Positions 1 through 10,399 of a DNA stretch of 33,029 nt are shown here, one piece after another. The position numbers and the translations under genes are program-made. This DNA comes from Bradyrhizobium sp. Lineage in GTDB: Bacteria; Pseudomonadota; Alphaproteobacteria; Rhizobiales; Xanthobacteraceae. Each line of letters starts with the position of its first letter. Positions within the stretch are counted from its first letter, which is position 1. The notes under the pieces are model-generated. The model was not told where the DNA came from. It searched no databases and saw only the letters and a list, made by a program, of their open reading frames with translations. The DNA lies in contig JAGXAF010000010.1 of assembly GCA_018971675.1 (NCBI GenBank), forward strand, positions 1 through 33,029, in the 5' to 3' direction.

Positions 1-120
1 GGGACCGGAACGACCAACGTCACCCCGATCAATCCGAGCGGCGTCGGCTCCAACTGGTGCGGCGCAGCCGGCCTCGCCCGGCTCTCGGTCGACCTGACCG
101 CGATGACCAATTTGAAGTAA
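1..120 (+). CDS. C-terminal end of an unidentified CDS entering from the left edge (…GTGTTNVTPINPSGVGSNWCGAAGLARLSVDLTAMTNLK*)
   Basis: Frame 1 is open from base 1 to the TAA at 118-120; no start in window; product not recognised. Confidence 0.5.
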   Translation, partial: GTGTTNVTPINPSGVGSNWCGAAGLARLSVDLTAMTNLK

Positions 121-300
121 TACCAACCGCCTTTGTGATTGACCGACATGGGCTCAATCCCGCATTCCGACCCACCGTTCGTGGAGTTCTTGCGCAAGGA
201 AACATGGGATTGGGCGCCTGCGGCGGAGCGCACAGAAATTGTTGGCGGCGGGTTTCGCCTGTGCGATGTCCTGTTCCGTACTAACGCGAGCGGGCGGGGC

Positions 301-1275
301 ATGATCAAACAGTGGGTGACAGCCGCTATTTTTGTAGCACTCGCCGAGACGGCCACCGCTCAGGTGGCGCGCTTCGAAGTCATTCCGATTTCGTCGGTGA
401 CCCTGAGCGATGTTGATTTCCTGGCCGGGCAAAAGGGCGGCCAACCGGTCACGATCGCAGGTGAGTTACGTCTACCTCGAGGCGGCACCGACAAGCTGCC
501 TGCCGCTGTTCTGCTCCATGCCGGAGGTGGAATGGGTGGAACGGGAAGCGCGATTGACGGGTGGTCGAGGGAACTCAATCAGCTTGGTATAGCTACATTT
601 GCCATTGACAGCTTGTCGGGACGAGGAATGGTTTCGGCTTCCACGGATCAAATGCAGTTCGGGCGTCTCAATATGGCTGTTGATGCCTATCGGGCTCTCG
701 ACCGTTTGGCCAAGCATCCACGTATCGATCCGAACCGCGTGGCTGTGATTGGCTTCTCGCGGGGAGCCCAGTCGGCCCTGTACTCGGCTATGAACCGACT
801 TTACCAAACGCTTGGTCCAGCAAACAACTTGCGCTTTGCCGCACACATCGCCTTCTATCCCGATTGCACGACCAGCTATCTGAACGACACCGATGTCAGC
901 GATAGCCCCATTCGCATCCTCCACGGCACTTCAGACAATTTCAATCCCGTCGCAGCTTGCCGCGCCTATGTGGAGCGCCTGACGAGCGCGCAGAAGAACG
1001 TGAAACTGGTCGAGTACACCGGCGCCTCGCACTATTTCGACGCCCCAGCTTTTCGGACGCCGGTTATACTCAAGGGAGCGCCGACGACACGCAATTGCCA
1101 TCTCGCCGAGGCCGATGACCATCAGATCATCAATCGCGACACGCAAAAACCGTTCACCTATGGCGACGCCTGTGTCGAAAGGGACCCGACGATCGCCTAC
1201 AACGAGTCTGCGAACAGTCAGGCCCGCACTTACGTTCGAGCTTTTCTGACGGACGTCTTCCAGCTCAAACCGTGA
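301..1275 (+). CDS. Secreted dienelactone hydrolase family / alpha-beta hydrolase protein
   Basis: ATG at 301 in frame with the 139..1275 ORF gives a signal-peptide-like N-terminus (MIKQWVTAAIFVALAETATAQ); GFSRG nucleophile elbow, HGTSDN and GASHYFD acid/His regions. Confidence 0.8.
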   Translation: MIKQWVTAAIFVALAETATAQVARFEVIPISSVTLSDVDFLAGQKGGQPVTIAGELRLPRGGTDKLPAAVLLHAGGGMGGTGSAIDGWSRELNQLGIATFAIDSLSGRGMVSASTDQMQFGRLNMAVDAYRALDRLAKHPRIDPNRVAVIGFSRGAQSALYSAMNRLYQTLGPANNLRFAAHIAFYPDCTTSYLNDTDVSDSPIRILHGTSDNFNPVAACRAYVERLTSAQKNVKLVEYTGASHYFDAPAFRTPVILKGAPTTRNCHLAEADDHQIINRDTQKPFTYGDACVERDPTIAYNESANSQARTYVRAFLTDVFQLKP

Positions 1276-1345
1276 AAGCGCTTCGACCTTCGAAAAGCCT
1301 CAACCGCAATGGCCGCTGGTATCTGGTCAACGCCGCGTTGTTCCT

Positions 1346-1454
1346 CTAGCAGGCTGTTGAAAAAGTCATGTTGATCGTGAGCACAGCCGAATCCGAAGGC
1401 GAACGAATTGGAATCGGATCGAGAACGTTGTTCTCTTTTTCAACAGCCTGCTAG
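1346..1454. mobile_element. 109-bp MITE-like element or IS remnant with perfect 20-bp terminal inverted repeats
   Basis: CTAGCAGGCTGTTGAAAAAG (1346-1365) and its exact reverse complement CTTTTTCAACAGCCTGCTAG (1435-1454); CTAG at both ends may be the target duplication; no room for a transposase. Confidence 0.75.
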
Positions 1455-1525
1455 AGCGTTTTCGAGCGAAGCATGCCCACGGACTTAATCCGTGGGTGGA
1501 TACCGGCTCGCGTAAAGAAAACCCG
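1451..1525 (+). repeat. Dispersed palindromic repeat, copy A (long variant)
   Basis: CTAGAGCGTTTTCGAGCGAAGCATGCCCACGG…GTGGGTGGATACCGGCTCGCGTAAAGAAAAC; matches copies near 11034, 14041 and 18353. Confidence 0.75.
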
Positions 1526-1526
1526 T

Positions 1527-1667
1527 GCGGTGGATGCGTTCGGCGCGATCCCGGCTCGCGCCGATGACGGCTTCCCGTTCGGATTCCTGATGACGCTGGA
1601 AACAGCACCTCAGCCGGGCTCGAAGCGGTTGCCGCCCCTGGAGATCGGCGACAGCGACGAAGCTTCG
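1527..1667 (+). pseudogene. Truncated duplicate of the META-domain-like secreted protein gene at 3770..4195
   Basis: Ungapped match to 3830-3970 (about 127 of 141 bases by hand count); shared peptide GAIPARADDGFPFGFLMTLETAPQPG[S/T]KRLP[P/T]LEIGDS[D/G]EAS, then sequence diverges. Confidence 0.85.
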
Positions 1668-1719
1668 CGGCAGAAAAATCCGCCGTCTTTTTTGCGTGTC
1701 GACGCAGTGCTTATACTAA

Positions 1720-1738
1720 GGTCGTAGGCCAAACGACC
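1720..1738. promoter_or_regulatory. Candidate operator: inverted repeat GGTCGT-N7-ACGACC upstream of the lactate permease gene
   Basis: GGTCGTAGGCCAAACGACC; perfect 6-bp half sites, in the intergenic leader of the permease. Confidence 0.35.
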
Positions 1739-1947
1739 CGCGGTCGCTTGGCGCTGTCTCCGAGTCACTCCTAGCATGCGCTTAACGGCGTGGGGCGGGA
1801 AGCCTCCACACTGCGACCAGCGGATTGGGTATTGCCTGGTTCGCGGCCGATTTCGTGCATTGCACGGTTCTCCTGCGACCACGCCAGGCAGCCCTGGCCC
1901 GTCCACGCCGGCGGGGCGCCGCATAATGCGTGGGGGAGGATCCTGCA

Positions 1948-3612
1948 ATGTGGAATCAAGTTTACAATCCGTTCGATAACACGACGCTGTCGACGCTGGC
2001 AGCAGCGATCCCGGTGGTCTCGCTGCTGGTGATGATCGCCAGCGGCAAGGTCAAGGTGCATATCGCTGCGATCGTTGCGCTGGTGCTGGCCAATCTGGTC
2101 GCGATCTTCCTTTTCACCATGCCGGCCAATCTTTCGATCCGGGCATCGCTGCTTGGCGTCGTCAGCGGATTCTTTCCGATCGGCTGGATCGTGCTCAACG
2201 TCATCTTCATGTACCGGCTCACCGTCAGGGCCGGCCGCTTTGAAGCACTCAAGCGCGCGGTCGGCGGGGTCACTCCCGACCGCCGCTTGCAGCTGTTGCT
2301 GATTGCATTTTCATTCGGCGCTTTCTTTGAGGGCGCATCTGGTTTTGGTACGCCAGTGGCGATCACGGGTGCGATCCTGATCGGGCTCGGCTTCTCGCCG
2401 CTAGCGGCCTCTGGCCTGTCGCTGATCGCCAATACCGCGCCGGTGGCCTACGGTGCCCTCGGCACGCCGATCCAGGGCCTCGCTTCGGTGACCGGGCTCG
2501 ATCCCTATGTGCTCGGCGCGATGGTCGGGCGGCAATTGCCGATCTTTTCGCTGATCGTTCCGTTCTGGGTGGTGTGGGCGTTCGCTGGCTGGAAGGGCAT
2601 GAAGGAAGTCTGGCCGGCGATCCTCGTCACCGGCATATCGTTCGCCGTCCCGCAATTCCTGATCTCGAATTATATCAATCCCTGGATCGTCGACATCGGC
2701 GCGTCACTGATTTCAATGGGCTGTCTGATCCTGTTCCTGAAAGTGTGGCAGCCAAAGGTGCTCTGGCTGTCGCCGGCGTTGCGCGGCAATGACGAATCCG
2801 CCAGCACCATGCCGCCGGCGAAGCTGGCCGATCCGACGCCGCTCAGCTCCGCGGAACTCTTCACCTCGCTGCTGCCGTGGATCATTCTTTGCGCCATCCT
2901 GCTGATCTGGGGCACGGGATGGTTCAAGGCCGCGGTGAACCCGATCTTCACCTGGAACTACGCCGTTCCCGAACTGCACAACATGATCAACAAGGTTGCA
3001 CCCGTGGTGCCGACCCCGACCAAGGAAGGCGCGGTGTTTGCCTTCACCTATGTGTCGTTTACCGGAACCGGAATGTTGCTGGCCGCGATCATCGCGGGTC
3101 TTATCATGGGACTGTCGCCAGGCAACATCATCACCGAATACGGACGCACCATCAGGCTGTGCGCCTATTCCCTGATTACGATCTCCGCGATGCTGGCGAT
3201 CGGCACCTTGACCCGGCTGTCCGGCATCGACGCGACGCTCGGTCTCGCCTTTGCTGCGACGGGCGTGCTGTACCCGTTCTTCGGCACCTTGCTTGGCTGG
3301 CTCGGCGTGGCGCTGACGGGATCGGATACGGCTTCGAACATCCTGTTCGGTAATCTGCAGAAGATCACCTCCCAGCAACTCGGGCTTTCACCGGTCCTGA
3401 TGGGCGCGGCGAACTCCTCCGGCGGCGTGATGGGCAAGATGATCGATGCGCAGTCGATCGTGGTCGCCTCGACCGCAACCAACTGGGTCGGGCATGAAGG
3501 CACCATCCTGCGTTTCGTGTTCAAACATTCGATCACGCTGGCATGTCTTGTCGGCCTGTTCGTGATGCTGCAAGCCTACGTCCATCCCTTTACGCAGATG
3601 GTCCTGAAGTAA
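1948..3612 (+). CDS. lldP: L-lactate permease
   Basis: MWNQVYNPFDN… start preceded by GGGGGAGGA; multi-TM LctP family sequence (GASGFGTPVAITGAILIGLGF, NTAPVAYGALGTPI, GSDTASNILFGNLQ). Confidence 0.93.
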   Translation: MWNQVYNPFDNTTLSTLAAAIPVVSLLVMIASGKVKVHIAAIVALVLANLVAIFLFTMPANLSIRASLLGVVSGFFPIGWIVLNVIFMYRLTVRAGRFEALKRAVGGVTPDRRLQLLLIAFSFGAFFEGASGFGTPVAITGAILIGLGFSPLAASGLSLIANTAPVAYGALGTPIQGLASVTGLDPYVLGAMVGRQLPIFSLIVPFWVVWAFAGWKGMKEVWPAILVTGISFAVPQFLISNYINPWIVDIGASLISMGCLILFLKVWQPKVLWLSPALRGNDESASTMPPAKLADPTPLSSAELFTSLLPWIILCAILLIWGTGWFKAAVNPIFTWNYAVPELHNMINKVAPVVPTPTKEGAVFAFTYVSFTGTGMLLAAIIAGLIMGLSPGNIITEYGRTIRLCAYSLITISAMLAIGTLTRLSGIDATLGLAFAATGVLYPFFGTLLGWLGVALTGSDTASNILFGNLQKITSQQLGLSPVLMGAANSSGGVMGKMIDAQSIVVASTATNWVGHEGTILRFVFKHSITLACLVGLFVMLQAYVHPFTQMVLK

Positions 3613-3628
3613 GAACGATCCGGACTGG

Positions 3629-3667
3629 AAAAAATCCTCGCGGACCGACGGTTCGCGGGGATTTTCT
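3629..3667 (+). terminator. Intrinsic terminator after lldP
   Basis: AAAATCCTCGCGGACC…GGTTCGCGGGGATTTTCTT hairpin with T-rich tail. Confidence 0.75.
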
Positions 3668-3769
3668 TCGCCGGTGGCCGATTATTGCGGGGCTGCCAAT
3701 CTGGCCAACGCTACACGGTTCCTCTAGAAAAGCGCGGCGGCAGCGGCCCGCTGTCATTCGAGAGGTTGC

Positions 3770-4195
3770 ATGTCTTCCATGAGGTTTTTTCCGCGGAGCG
3801 CGGCGGTGCTGGCGTTTGCATCGATCGTGGCGGTGGGTGCGGTGGGTGCGATCCCGGCTCGCGCCGATGACGGGTTCCCGTTCGGATTCCTGATGACGCT
3901 GGAAACCGCACCCCAGCCCGGCACAAAGCGGTTGCCGACGCTGGAGATCGGCGACAGCGGCGAAGCCTCGCTCGATCTCTGGTGCAAGAGCGGCCAGGGT
4001 CAGTTTTCGGTGGCGGGCAATACCGTGATCTTCGTTCCCGGCCCAATGCAGCAGCGCGCCTGCTCGCCGGAACTGGCGGCTATTGATGACGAACTGCTGA
4101 TCGAACTGCGCGAAGCCGCGAACTGGACGCGGCAAGGTGATCTCGTATCGTTCGTCGGAACGAAATCGCTGCAGTTCCGCATCAACACCAACTAA
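3770..4195 (+). CDS. Secreted META/HslJ-like (DUF306-like) protein
   Basis: Signal peptide ending ARADDG; C-terminal pattern GNTVIFVPGPMQQRACSPEL…D..L…L..A..W..QGDLVSFVG..SLQFRI resembles META domains. Confidence 0.65.
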   Translation: MSSMRFFPRSAAVLAFASIVAVGAVGAIPARADDGFPFGFLMTLETAPQPGTKRLPTLEIGDSGEASLDLWCKSGQGQFSVAGNTVIFVPGPMQQRACSPELAAIDDELLIELREAANWTRQGDLVSFVGTKSLQFRINTN

Positions 4196-4226
4196 TTAAA
4201 TCAGGCGCCGGCTGATAGCCGGGCCC

Positions 4227-6110
4227 TCATTTTCCAAGCAATATGCTGGAAAGGTTGTAGGTTGCGAAGCTTGCGAGATACGCCAGCGTCAGCATGTAGA
4301 GGAAGGTGACGCACATCCAACGCCAACTCCCGGTTTCCCGGCGGATCACCGCCAGCGTTGACGCGCATTGAGGCGCGAAGATGTACCAGGCGAGCATGGA
4401 TAAGGCTGTCGCGAGGCTCCACTTGTTGGCAAGCGCATGGCCGATCTGCTCAGCCGCTTCCTTGCCACCTTCTATGGAATAAACCGTACCGAGCGCTGCA
4501 ACCGCGACTTCGCGCGCCGCCATTCCCGGAATGAGTGCGACGGCGATCTGCCAATTGAAACCCAAGGGAGCTAGCGCCGGCTCGATGAATTTCCCTATGA
4601 TTGCCGCCAGGCTGTAGTTAATTGCAGGGCCTTCCGCCCCGGCAGGCGCTTGCGGAAACGACGCCAGAAACCAGATGACCACCATCATCGAGAAGATCGT
4701 TGTTCCCGCCCGCTGGAGGAAGGCGAGCGCGCGGGTGTAAACCCCGATCGCGATGTTCGTCAGCCTTGGCAGTTTGTAGTCCGGCAACTCCAGCATGAAG
4801 GGGGCGGGCGCATAGTCGCGCAGCAGGAAGAACTTGATCAGGAAGGAAACGGCAAGCGCGCTGGTAATCCCGGCCGCATAGAGACCAAAGAGGACAAGCC
4901 CGCGCAGATTGAACCAGCCCCAAACCTCAGTGTCCGGGATAAAGGCCGAGATGATCAGTGTGTAGACCGGAATCCGTGCCGAACATGTCATCAGCGGTGC
5001 AATCAGGATTGTCGTCAACCGGTCGCGCCGATTGTCGATGACACGTGTCGCCATGATCCCCGGAATGGCACAGGCAAAACTCGAGAGGAGCGGAATAAAG
5101 GCGCGGCCGTGAAGCCCGGCGCCACCCATAATGCGGTCCATCAGGAAAGCAGCCCGCGCCATGTAGCCGAAATCTTCCAGCAGCAGAATAAACAGGAAGA
5201 TGGTGATGATCTGCGGCAGGAAGACAACAACGCTACCGACACCGGAAATAACACCGTTCTGCAAGAAGCTTTGCAAGAGGCCATTGGGAAGGACCTCGTG
5301 AACGACCTGACCAAGCCCGATGAAACCCGACGACAGCAGATTCATCAACGGCTGGGCCCACGCGAACACGGCCTGGAACATGACGAACAGGATGAGGCCG
5401 AGGATCGGCAGCCCAGCGATCGGGTGAAGCACGACGGCATCGATCCTCGCCGTCCAGGTATCGGGGCGGGTCGGAAGCGAAATTGCCGAAGCTATGATGC
5501 GGTCCGCCTCCCGCTGGGTCGCTCGCAGCTGTGCGACCGACATTGGCGTCCATTCTTCCGATCTGGTCGTCTCGGATGAGGCCGCAATCATCTGGTCTGT
5601 CACGCGAAGAAGTTCCGCGGTCCCGCCTTTCTTCACGGCAATCGATGTCGTAACCGGAACGCCGAGATCACCCGCCAATTTTGCCAGATCGACGGTCACG
5701 CCGCGGCGGGTCGCGATGTCGAACATGTTGAGCACAAGAACAAGCCGCCGCCCGGTGCGCTTGAGCTCAAGGAGCAACCGGATGGTGAAGCGGAGGTTCG
5801 TGGAATCGGCTACGCACAGGACAAGATCGGGCGTAAATTCGCCGGCTGCCCGACCGAGCACGAAGTCGCGCGTGATCTCCTCGTCAGGACTGCGGCCGCG
5901 GAGCGAATAGGTTCCCGGCAGGTCGATAAGTGAAAGTTGCCGGCCGGTGGGCGTGACGAAGAACCCTTCCTTTCGCTCCACCGTGACGCCCGGATAATTC
6001 GCGACCTTCTGCCGGCTTCCCGTTAGCGCATTGAACAGTGATGTCTTGCCGCTGTTAGGGGGGCCGACAAGGGCCAGGTGCATCAACGGTGGTTCCACGA
6101 CGGCTCTCAA
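4227..6110 (-). CDS. feoB: Ferrous iron transport protein B (GTPase/permease)
   Basis: G1 GPPNSGKTSLFN, YPGVTVERKEG, DLPGTYSL, and membrane core with FACAIPGIMATR, TCSARIPVY and GMAAREV motifs. Confidence 0.95.
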   Translation of the reverse strand: MRAVVEPPLMHLALVGPPNSGKTSLFNALTGSRQKVANYPGVTVERKEGFFVTPTGRQLSLIDLPGTYSLRGRSPDEEITRDFVLGRAAGEFTPDLVLCVADSTNLRFTIRLLLELKRTGRRLVLVLNMFDIATRRGVTVDLAKLAGDLGVPVTTSIAVKKGGTAELLRVTDQMIAASSETTRSEEWTPMSVAQLRATQREADRIIASAISLPTRPDTWTARIDAVVLHPIAGLPILGLILFVMFQAVFAWAQPLMNLLSSGFIGLGQVVHEVLPNGLLQSFLQNGVISGVGSVVVFLPQIITIFLFILLLEDFGYMARAAFLMDRIMGGAGLHGRAFIPLLSSFACAIPGIMATRVIDNRRDRLTTILIAPLMTCSARIPVYTLIISAFIPDTEVWGWFNLRGLVLFGLYAAGITSALAVSFLIKFFLLRDYAPAPFMLELPDYKLPRLTNIAIGVYTRALAFLQRAGTTIFSMMVVIWFLASFPQAPAGAEGPAINYSLAAIIGKFIEPALAPLGFNWQIAVALIPGMAAREVAVAALGTVYSIEGGKEAAEQIGHALANKWSLATALSMLAWYIFAPQCASTLAVIRRETGSWRWMCVTFLYMLTLAYLASFATYNLSSILLGK

Positions 6111-6382
6111 CGCACCAGGACCGCCATCGCCTCGAGGCGGCGAAGTGCGATCGTGATGCCTTGGACCCGAACTGCGATCGGATCGCCACCAATCAGGCCT
6201 TCGTGAAGGATCTCGACCGGAGCGCCGTCGACGAAGCCGAGTTCGAGGAGACGGCTCTCCAGTTCGTCGTGCTCAAGGGCTGAGTTGGCACCGTTGGCCG
6301 CGATACGATCGATGATACCGACAAAGCCACGCGGTGCCCGGCCCAATGGAAATGCGTCGACGTTGTTCGCAGAAGGTTGCAT
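6107..6382 (-). CDS. feoA: Ferrous iron transport protein A (FeoA domain)
   Basis: SH3-like FeoA (LESRLLELGFVDGAPVEILHEG…GDPIAVRVQGITIALRRLEAMAV); overlaps feoB start by 4 bp. Confidence 0.88.
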   Translation of the reverse strand: MQPSANNVDAFPLGRAPRGFVGIIDRIAANGANSALEHDELESRLLELGFVDGAPVEILHEGLIGGDPIAVRVQGITIALRRLEAMAVLVR

Positions 6383-6527
6383 CAGGATGTCTCGGCGGAG
6401 GCCGGATTTGTCACAAGCGCCAGCGGTTAGCGAAGCGCCAAGTGGAAGCGCCAGGTGAAGGGAGGCTGTCCTGCCATCTGTAGACCGCCTTATGGGCCGC
6501 TTTCAACCTTCACTCCGTTCATCCCAC

Positions 6528-6544
6528 TTTCGAATCGTTCTACA
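6528..6544. promoter_or_regulatory. Candidate Irr/Fur-type iron box upstream of feoAB
   Basis: TTTCGAATCGTTCTACA (reverse TGTAGAACGATTCGAAA), imperfect GAA…TTC dyad resembling rhizobial ICE/Irr motifs. Confidence 0.35.
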
Positions 6545-6636
6545 TTTCTCGTTGCCAAGCGGCCGCAGGTAAACTCACGGGGCCCCTGACACCCCGGAAC
6601 CAGACACCAATCGATCGAAAACAGGCCGGTCAGGCG

Positions 6637-7833
6637 CTATTTCCAGGCCGAATTGTCGGCGTCCCAGCGCTGGGCCTTGAATTCCCTGGCCAGCGCATCG
6701 ACCGAGCCGTTGTCGTCCTCCGGCTCACCTTCCTCGTCACTGCCGGAGTCGTCGGCCAGATGGAGCTTCGGGCCTGTGCTCTCGTCCGCCGTCGAGATCG
6801 CGGGCGTGGAGACCCACAGCACCAGCCGATCGGATGCGCCGGGCCTGTCGGAAGCCACCAGCGCGGTAAACTCGATCGTGTCGGTAAGATCAAGCGCCGG
6901 CAAGATCTGGCTCGGGCGCTTGAGAACCAGTTTCAGCTTGCCGGTATCGGGGTTCCATGCGGTTGAGGCCGGCTTCGCCGAAAGCGTCCTCGCCAGCACA
7001 TCGCCGACCGCGGCCGCAAGCTTGTCCCTGTTGATCTTGCCGCCATCGCGCCAGTCGGCCGCGGCGAAGCGGATGGTGCGATCCATTTCCATGACCCCGG
7101 AGGTCCAGCCCGCCGCCACCACCCCGGGCATGGATTTGGCTTTGGCGATCAGAGCTGCGGCGCGCTCCGGATCGACCGCGATATTGACGGTCTGTTCGCC
7201 GGCGCGCAGCGCGTCGCAGCTGACCGCAAGGTTGCCCGACGAGACCTCGAGATCCTGACCCTTCAGGCTCTTCAGGAACTCGGCGGCTGAGTCCAGCTTC
7301 ACCTTGACCGCGATCGCTTCCGGCGACACTTCGGTGAAATCCTTCGGTGTCGCGGTGATGCCATCGTCCGTCGATTGGTTGTCGAGAAATTCCTTTTCGC
7401 TCAGGTCGGAATTGTCCGACGAGGCGACTTCCGTCACGGTCTGGCCGATGCTGATCTGTCCGTTGAAGTCGAAGGTGTCGCCGGTCGGTTTGCGCACCAA
7501 TTTCACCGTCACCGGCAATTTGTCATTGAGGCTCTGGGTGGTGCCGGTCAGGGTCTGGCCGTTGACAGTGAGGTTGGCGACAAAGCGGTCCCTGCGGTCG
7601 GAACCCTTTGCCACGGGGTAGCACACGTCGAGCACGGCGGCGCTGACGCTCTTGCCCTGACGGGTTTCCTTCAGCACCACGTCGGCATTGCCGTCCATCA
7701 GCCCGTCGATCGAGGTGAAATATCTGGTTTCGTTGGCGCCGGCCGCAGGTTTGGTCAAAAGTTTCATGTCGGCGATAGCCGGATCCGAGGACGCCATCAT
7801 CAACCCGATCAGGCAGAGCAGGAACATGCGCAT
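6637..7833 (-). CDS. Uncharacterised secreted protein with acidic C-terminal segment
   Basis: 398-aa ORF, N-terminal signal-like MRMFLLCLIGLMMASSDPAIA; acidic stretch DDSGSDEEGEPEDDNGSVD; no family recognised. Confidence 0.7.
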   Translation of the reverse strand: MRMFLLCLIGLMMASSDPAIADMKLLTKPAAGANETRYFTSIDGLMDGNADVVLKETRQGKSVSAAVLDVCYPVAKGSDRRDRFVANLTVNGQTLTGTTQSLNDKLPVTVKLVRKPTGDTFDFNGQISIGQTVTEVASSDNSDLSEKEFLDNQSTDDGITATPKDFTEVSPEAIAVKVKLDSAAEFLKSLKGQDLEVSSGNLAVSCDALRAGEQTVNIAVDPERAAALIAKAKSMPGVVAAGWTSGVMEMDRTIRFAAADWRDGGKINRDKLAAAVGDVLARTLSAKPASTAWNPDTGKLKLVLKRPSQILPALDLTDTIEFTALVASDRPGASDRLVLWVSTPAISTADESTGPKLHLADDSGSDEEGEPEDDNGSVDALAREFKAQRWDADNSAWK

Positions 7834-7928
7834 ATGAAGGTCCTCGAAGAGCCGCTTCGGGCTGCCGCTGCGATGCTTGGTCGATACCAGCCGAATCCGC
7901 GGCGATAAACCCCTATAGCATTCGGCAG

Positions 7929-7953
7929 AAAAAAGGCCGCCCGGAGGCGGCCT
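7929..7953 (-). terminator. Intrinsic terminator of groESL
   Basis: AAAAAAGGCCGCCCGGAGGCGGCC on + strand, i.e. GC hairpin followed by a U tract on the - strand just after groEL. Confidence 0.8.
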
Positions 7954-7982
7954 GCGATCGATCGATGGTCGGGCCGGAGTGC

Positions 7983-9641
<1,659 letters not shown>

Positions 9642-9780
9642 CTACGGGATGGGATCGCCTGTGCGTCTTGCCGGGCAAAAGGCGCGAAGCGCGGCTTTGA
9701 CCTGATGACCCGGCTTCCTTCCGGGAGGGATGGATGCCCGGGTCAGGTAACAGTGGTAAGTGCGTGACGGGCCGGCTCGC

Positions 9781-10077
9781 TTACGAGAGCACGCCCATGA
9801 TGTCGCTTTCCTTCATGATCAGGAGATCCTCGCCCTCGATCTTGACTTCGGTGCCCGACCATTTACCGAACAGCACGCGGTCGCCGACCTTGAGGTCGAT
9901 CGGAATCAGCTTGCCGGCCTCATCGCGGCCGCCGGGGCCGACAGCGGTGATTTCGCCCTGCGAGGGCTTTTCCTTGGCGCTGTCGGGAATGATGATACCG
10001 CCTTTGGTTTTTTCCTCGGCGTCAATACGCTTGACCACAACACGGTCATGCAGCGGACGAAATTTGGTTTTAGCCAT
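9781..10077 (-). CDS. groS: Co-chaperonin GroES
   Basis: [43 protein letters not shown]…; trimmed from the 9781..10131 ORF to the conserved start. Confidence 0.98.
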   Translation of the reverse strand: MAKTKFRPLHDRVVVKRIDAEEKTKGGIIIPDSAKEKPSQGEITAVGPGGRDEAGKLIPIDLKVGDRVLFGKWSGTEVKIEGEDLLIMKESDIMGVLS

Positions 10078-10177
10078 GACGGTTCCTTCGGAGATTCGGT
10101 CGGGTTTGCCGCAGAAAGCGGATTGGAACACGGGGCGTATTCGATCACCCGAAGGCGTCGATCCGTTCGCATTCCCC

Positions 10178-10204
10178 TTAGCAATCGGGCTGTCGGAGTG
10201 CTAA
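10178..10204. promoter_or_regulatory. CIRCE element (HrcA operator) upstream of groES
   Basis: TTAGCAATC-N9-GAGTGCTAA; one mismatch from TTAGCACTC-N9-GAGTGCTAA with exact 9-nt spacing. Confidence 0.9.
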
Positions 10205-10399
10205 TCCTGAGCCGGGGATATGGCGTGGCGCCGGTCCTGTCAAGCAAGGGCTTAAACCCTTGGTTAGGCCAATATAGGATGCTGCAACCGAATCCAAACC
10301 GGAGCATCGGAGCGATTTTGCTGGACATCATTGCTCCGACAGCAGTTTTGCGCTTGGTTGCGGGATGGGTGCGGCCACGAATTCAATGCGGGGGATGCC

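Noticed and set aside
1366-1608. ORFs 1366..1608 (-) and 13971..14336 (+) share peptide REPxSTHGxSPxACFARKR, suggesting a small protein family
   Set aside because: The shared peptide is just translation of the dispersed palindromic repeat; no independent coding evidence
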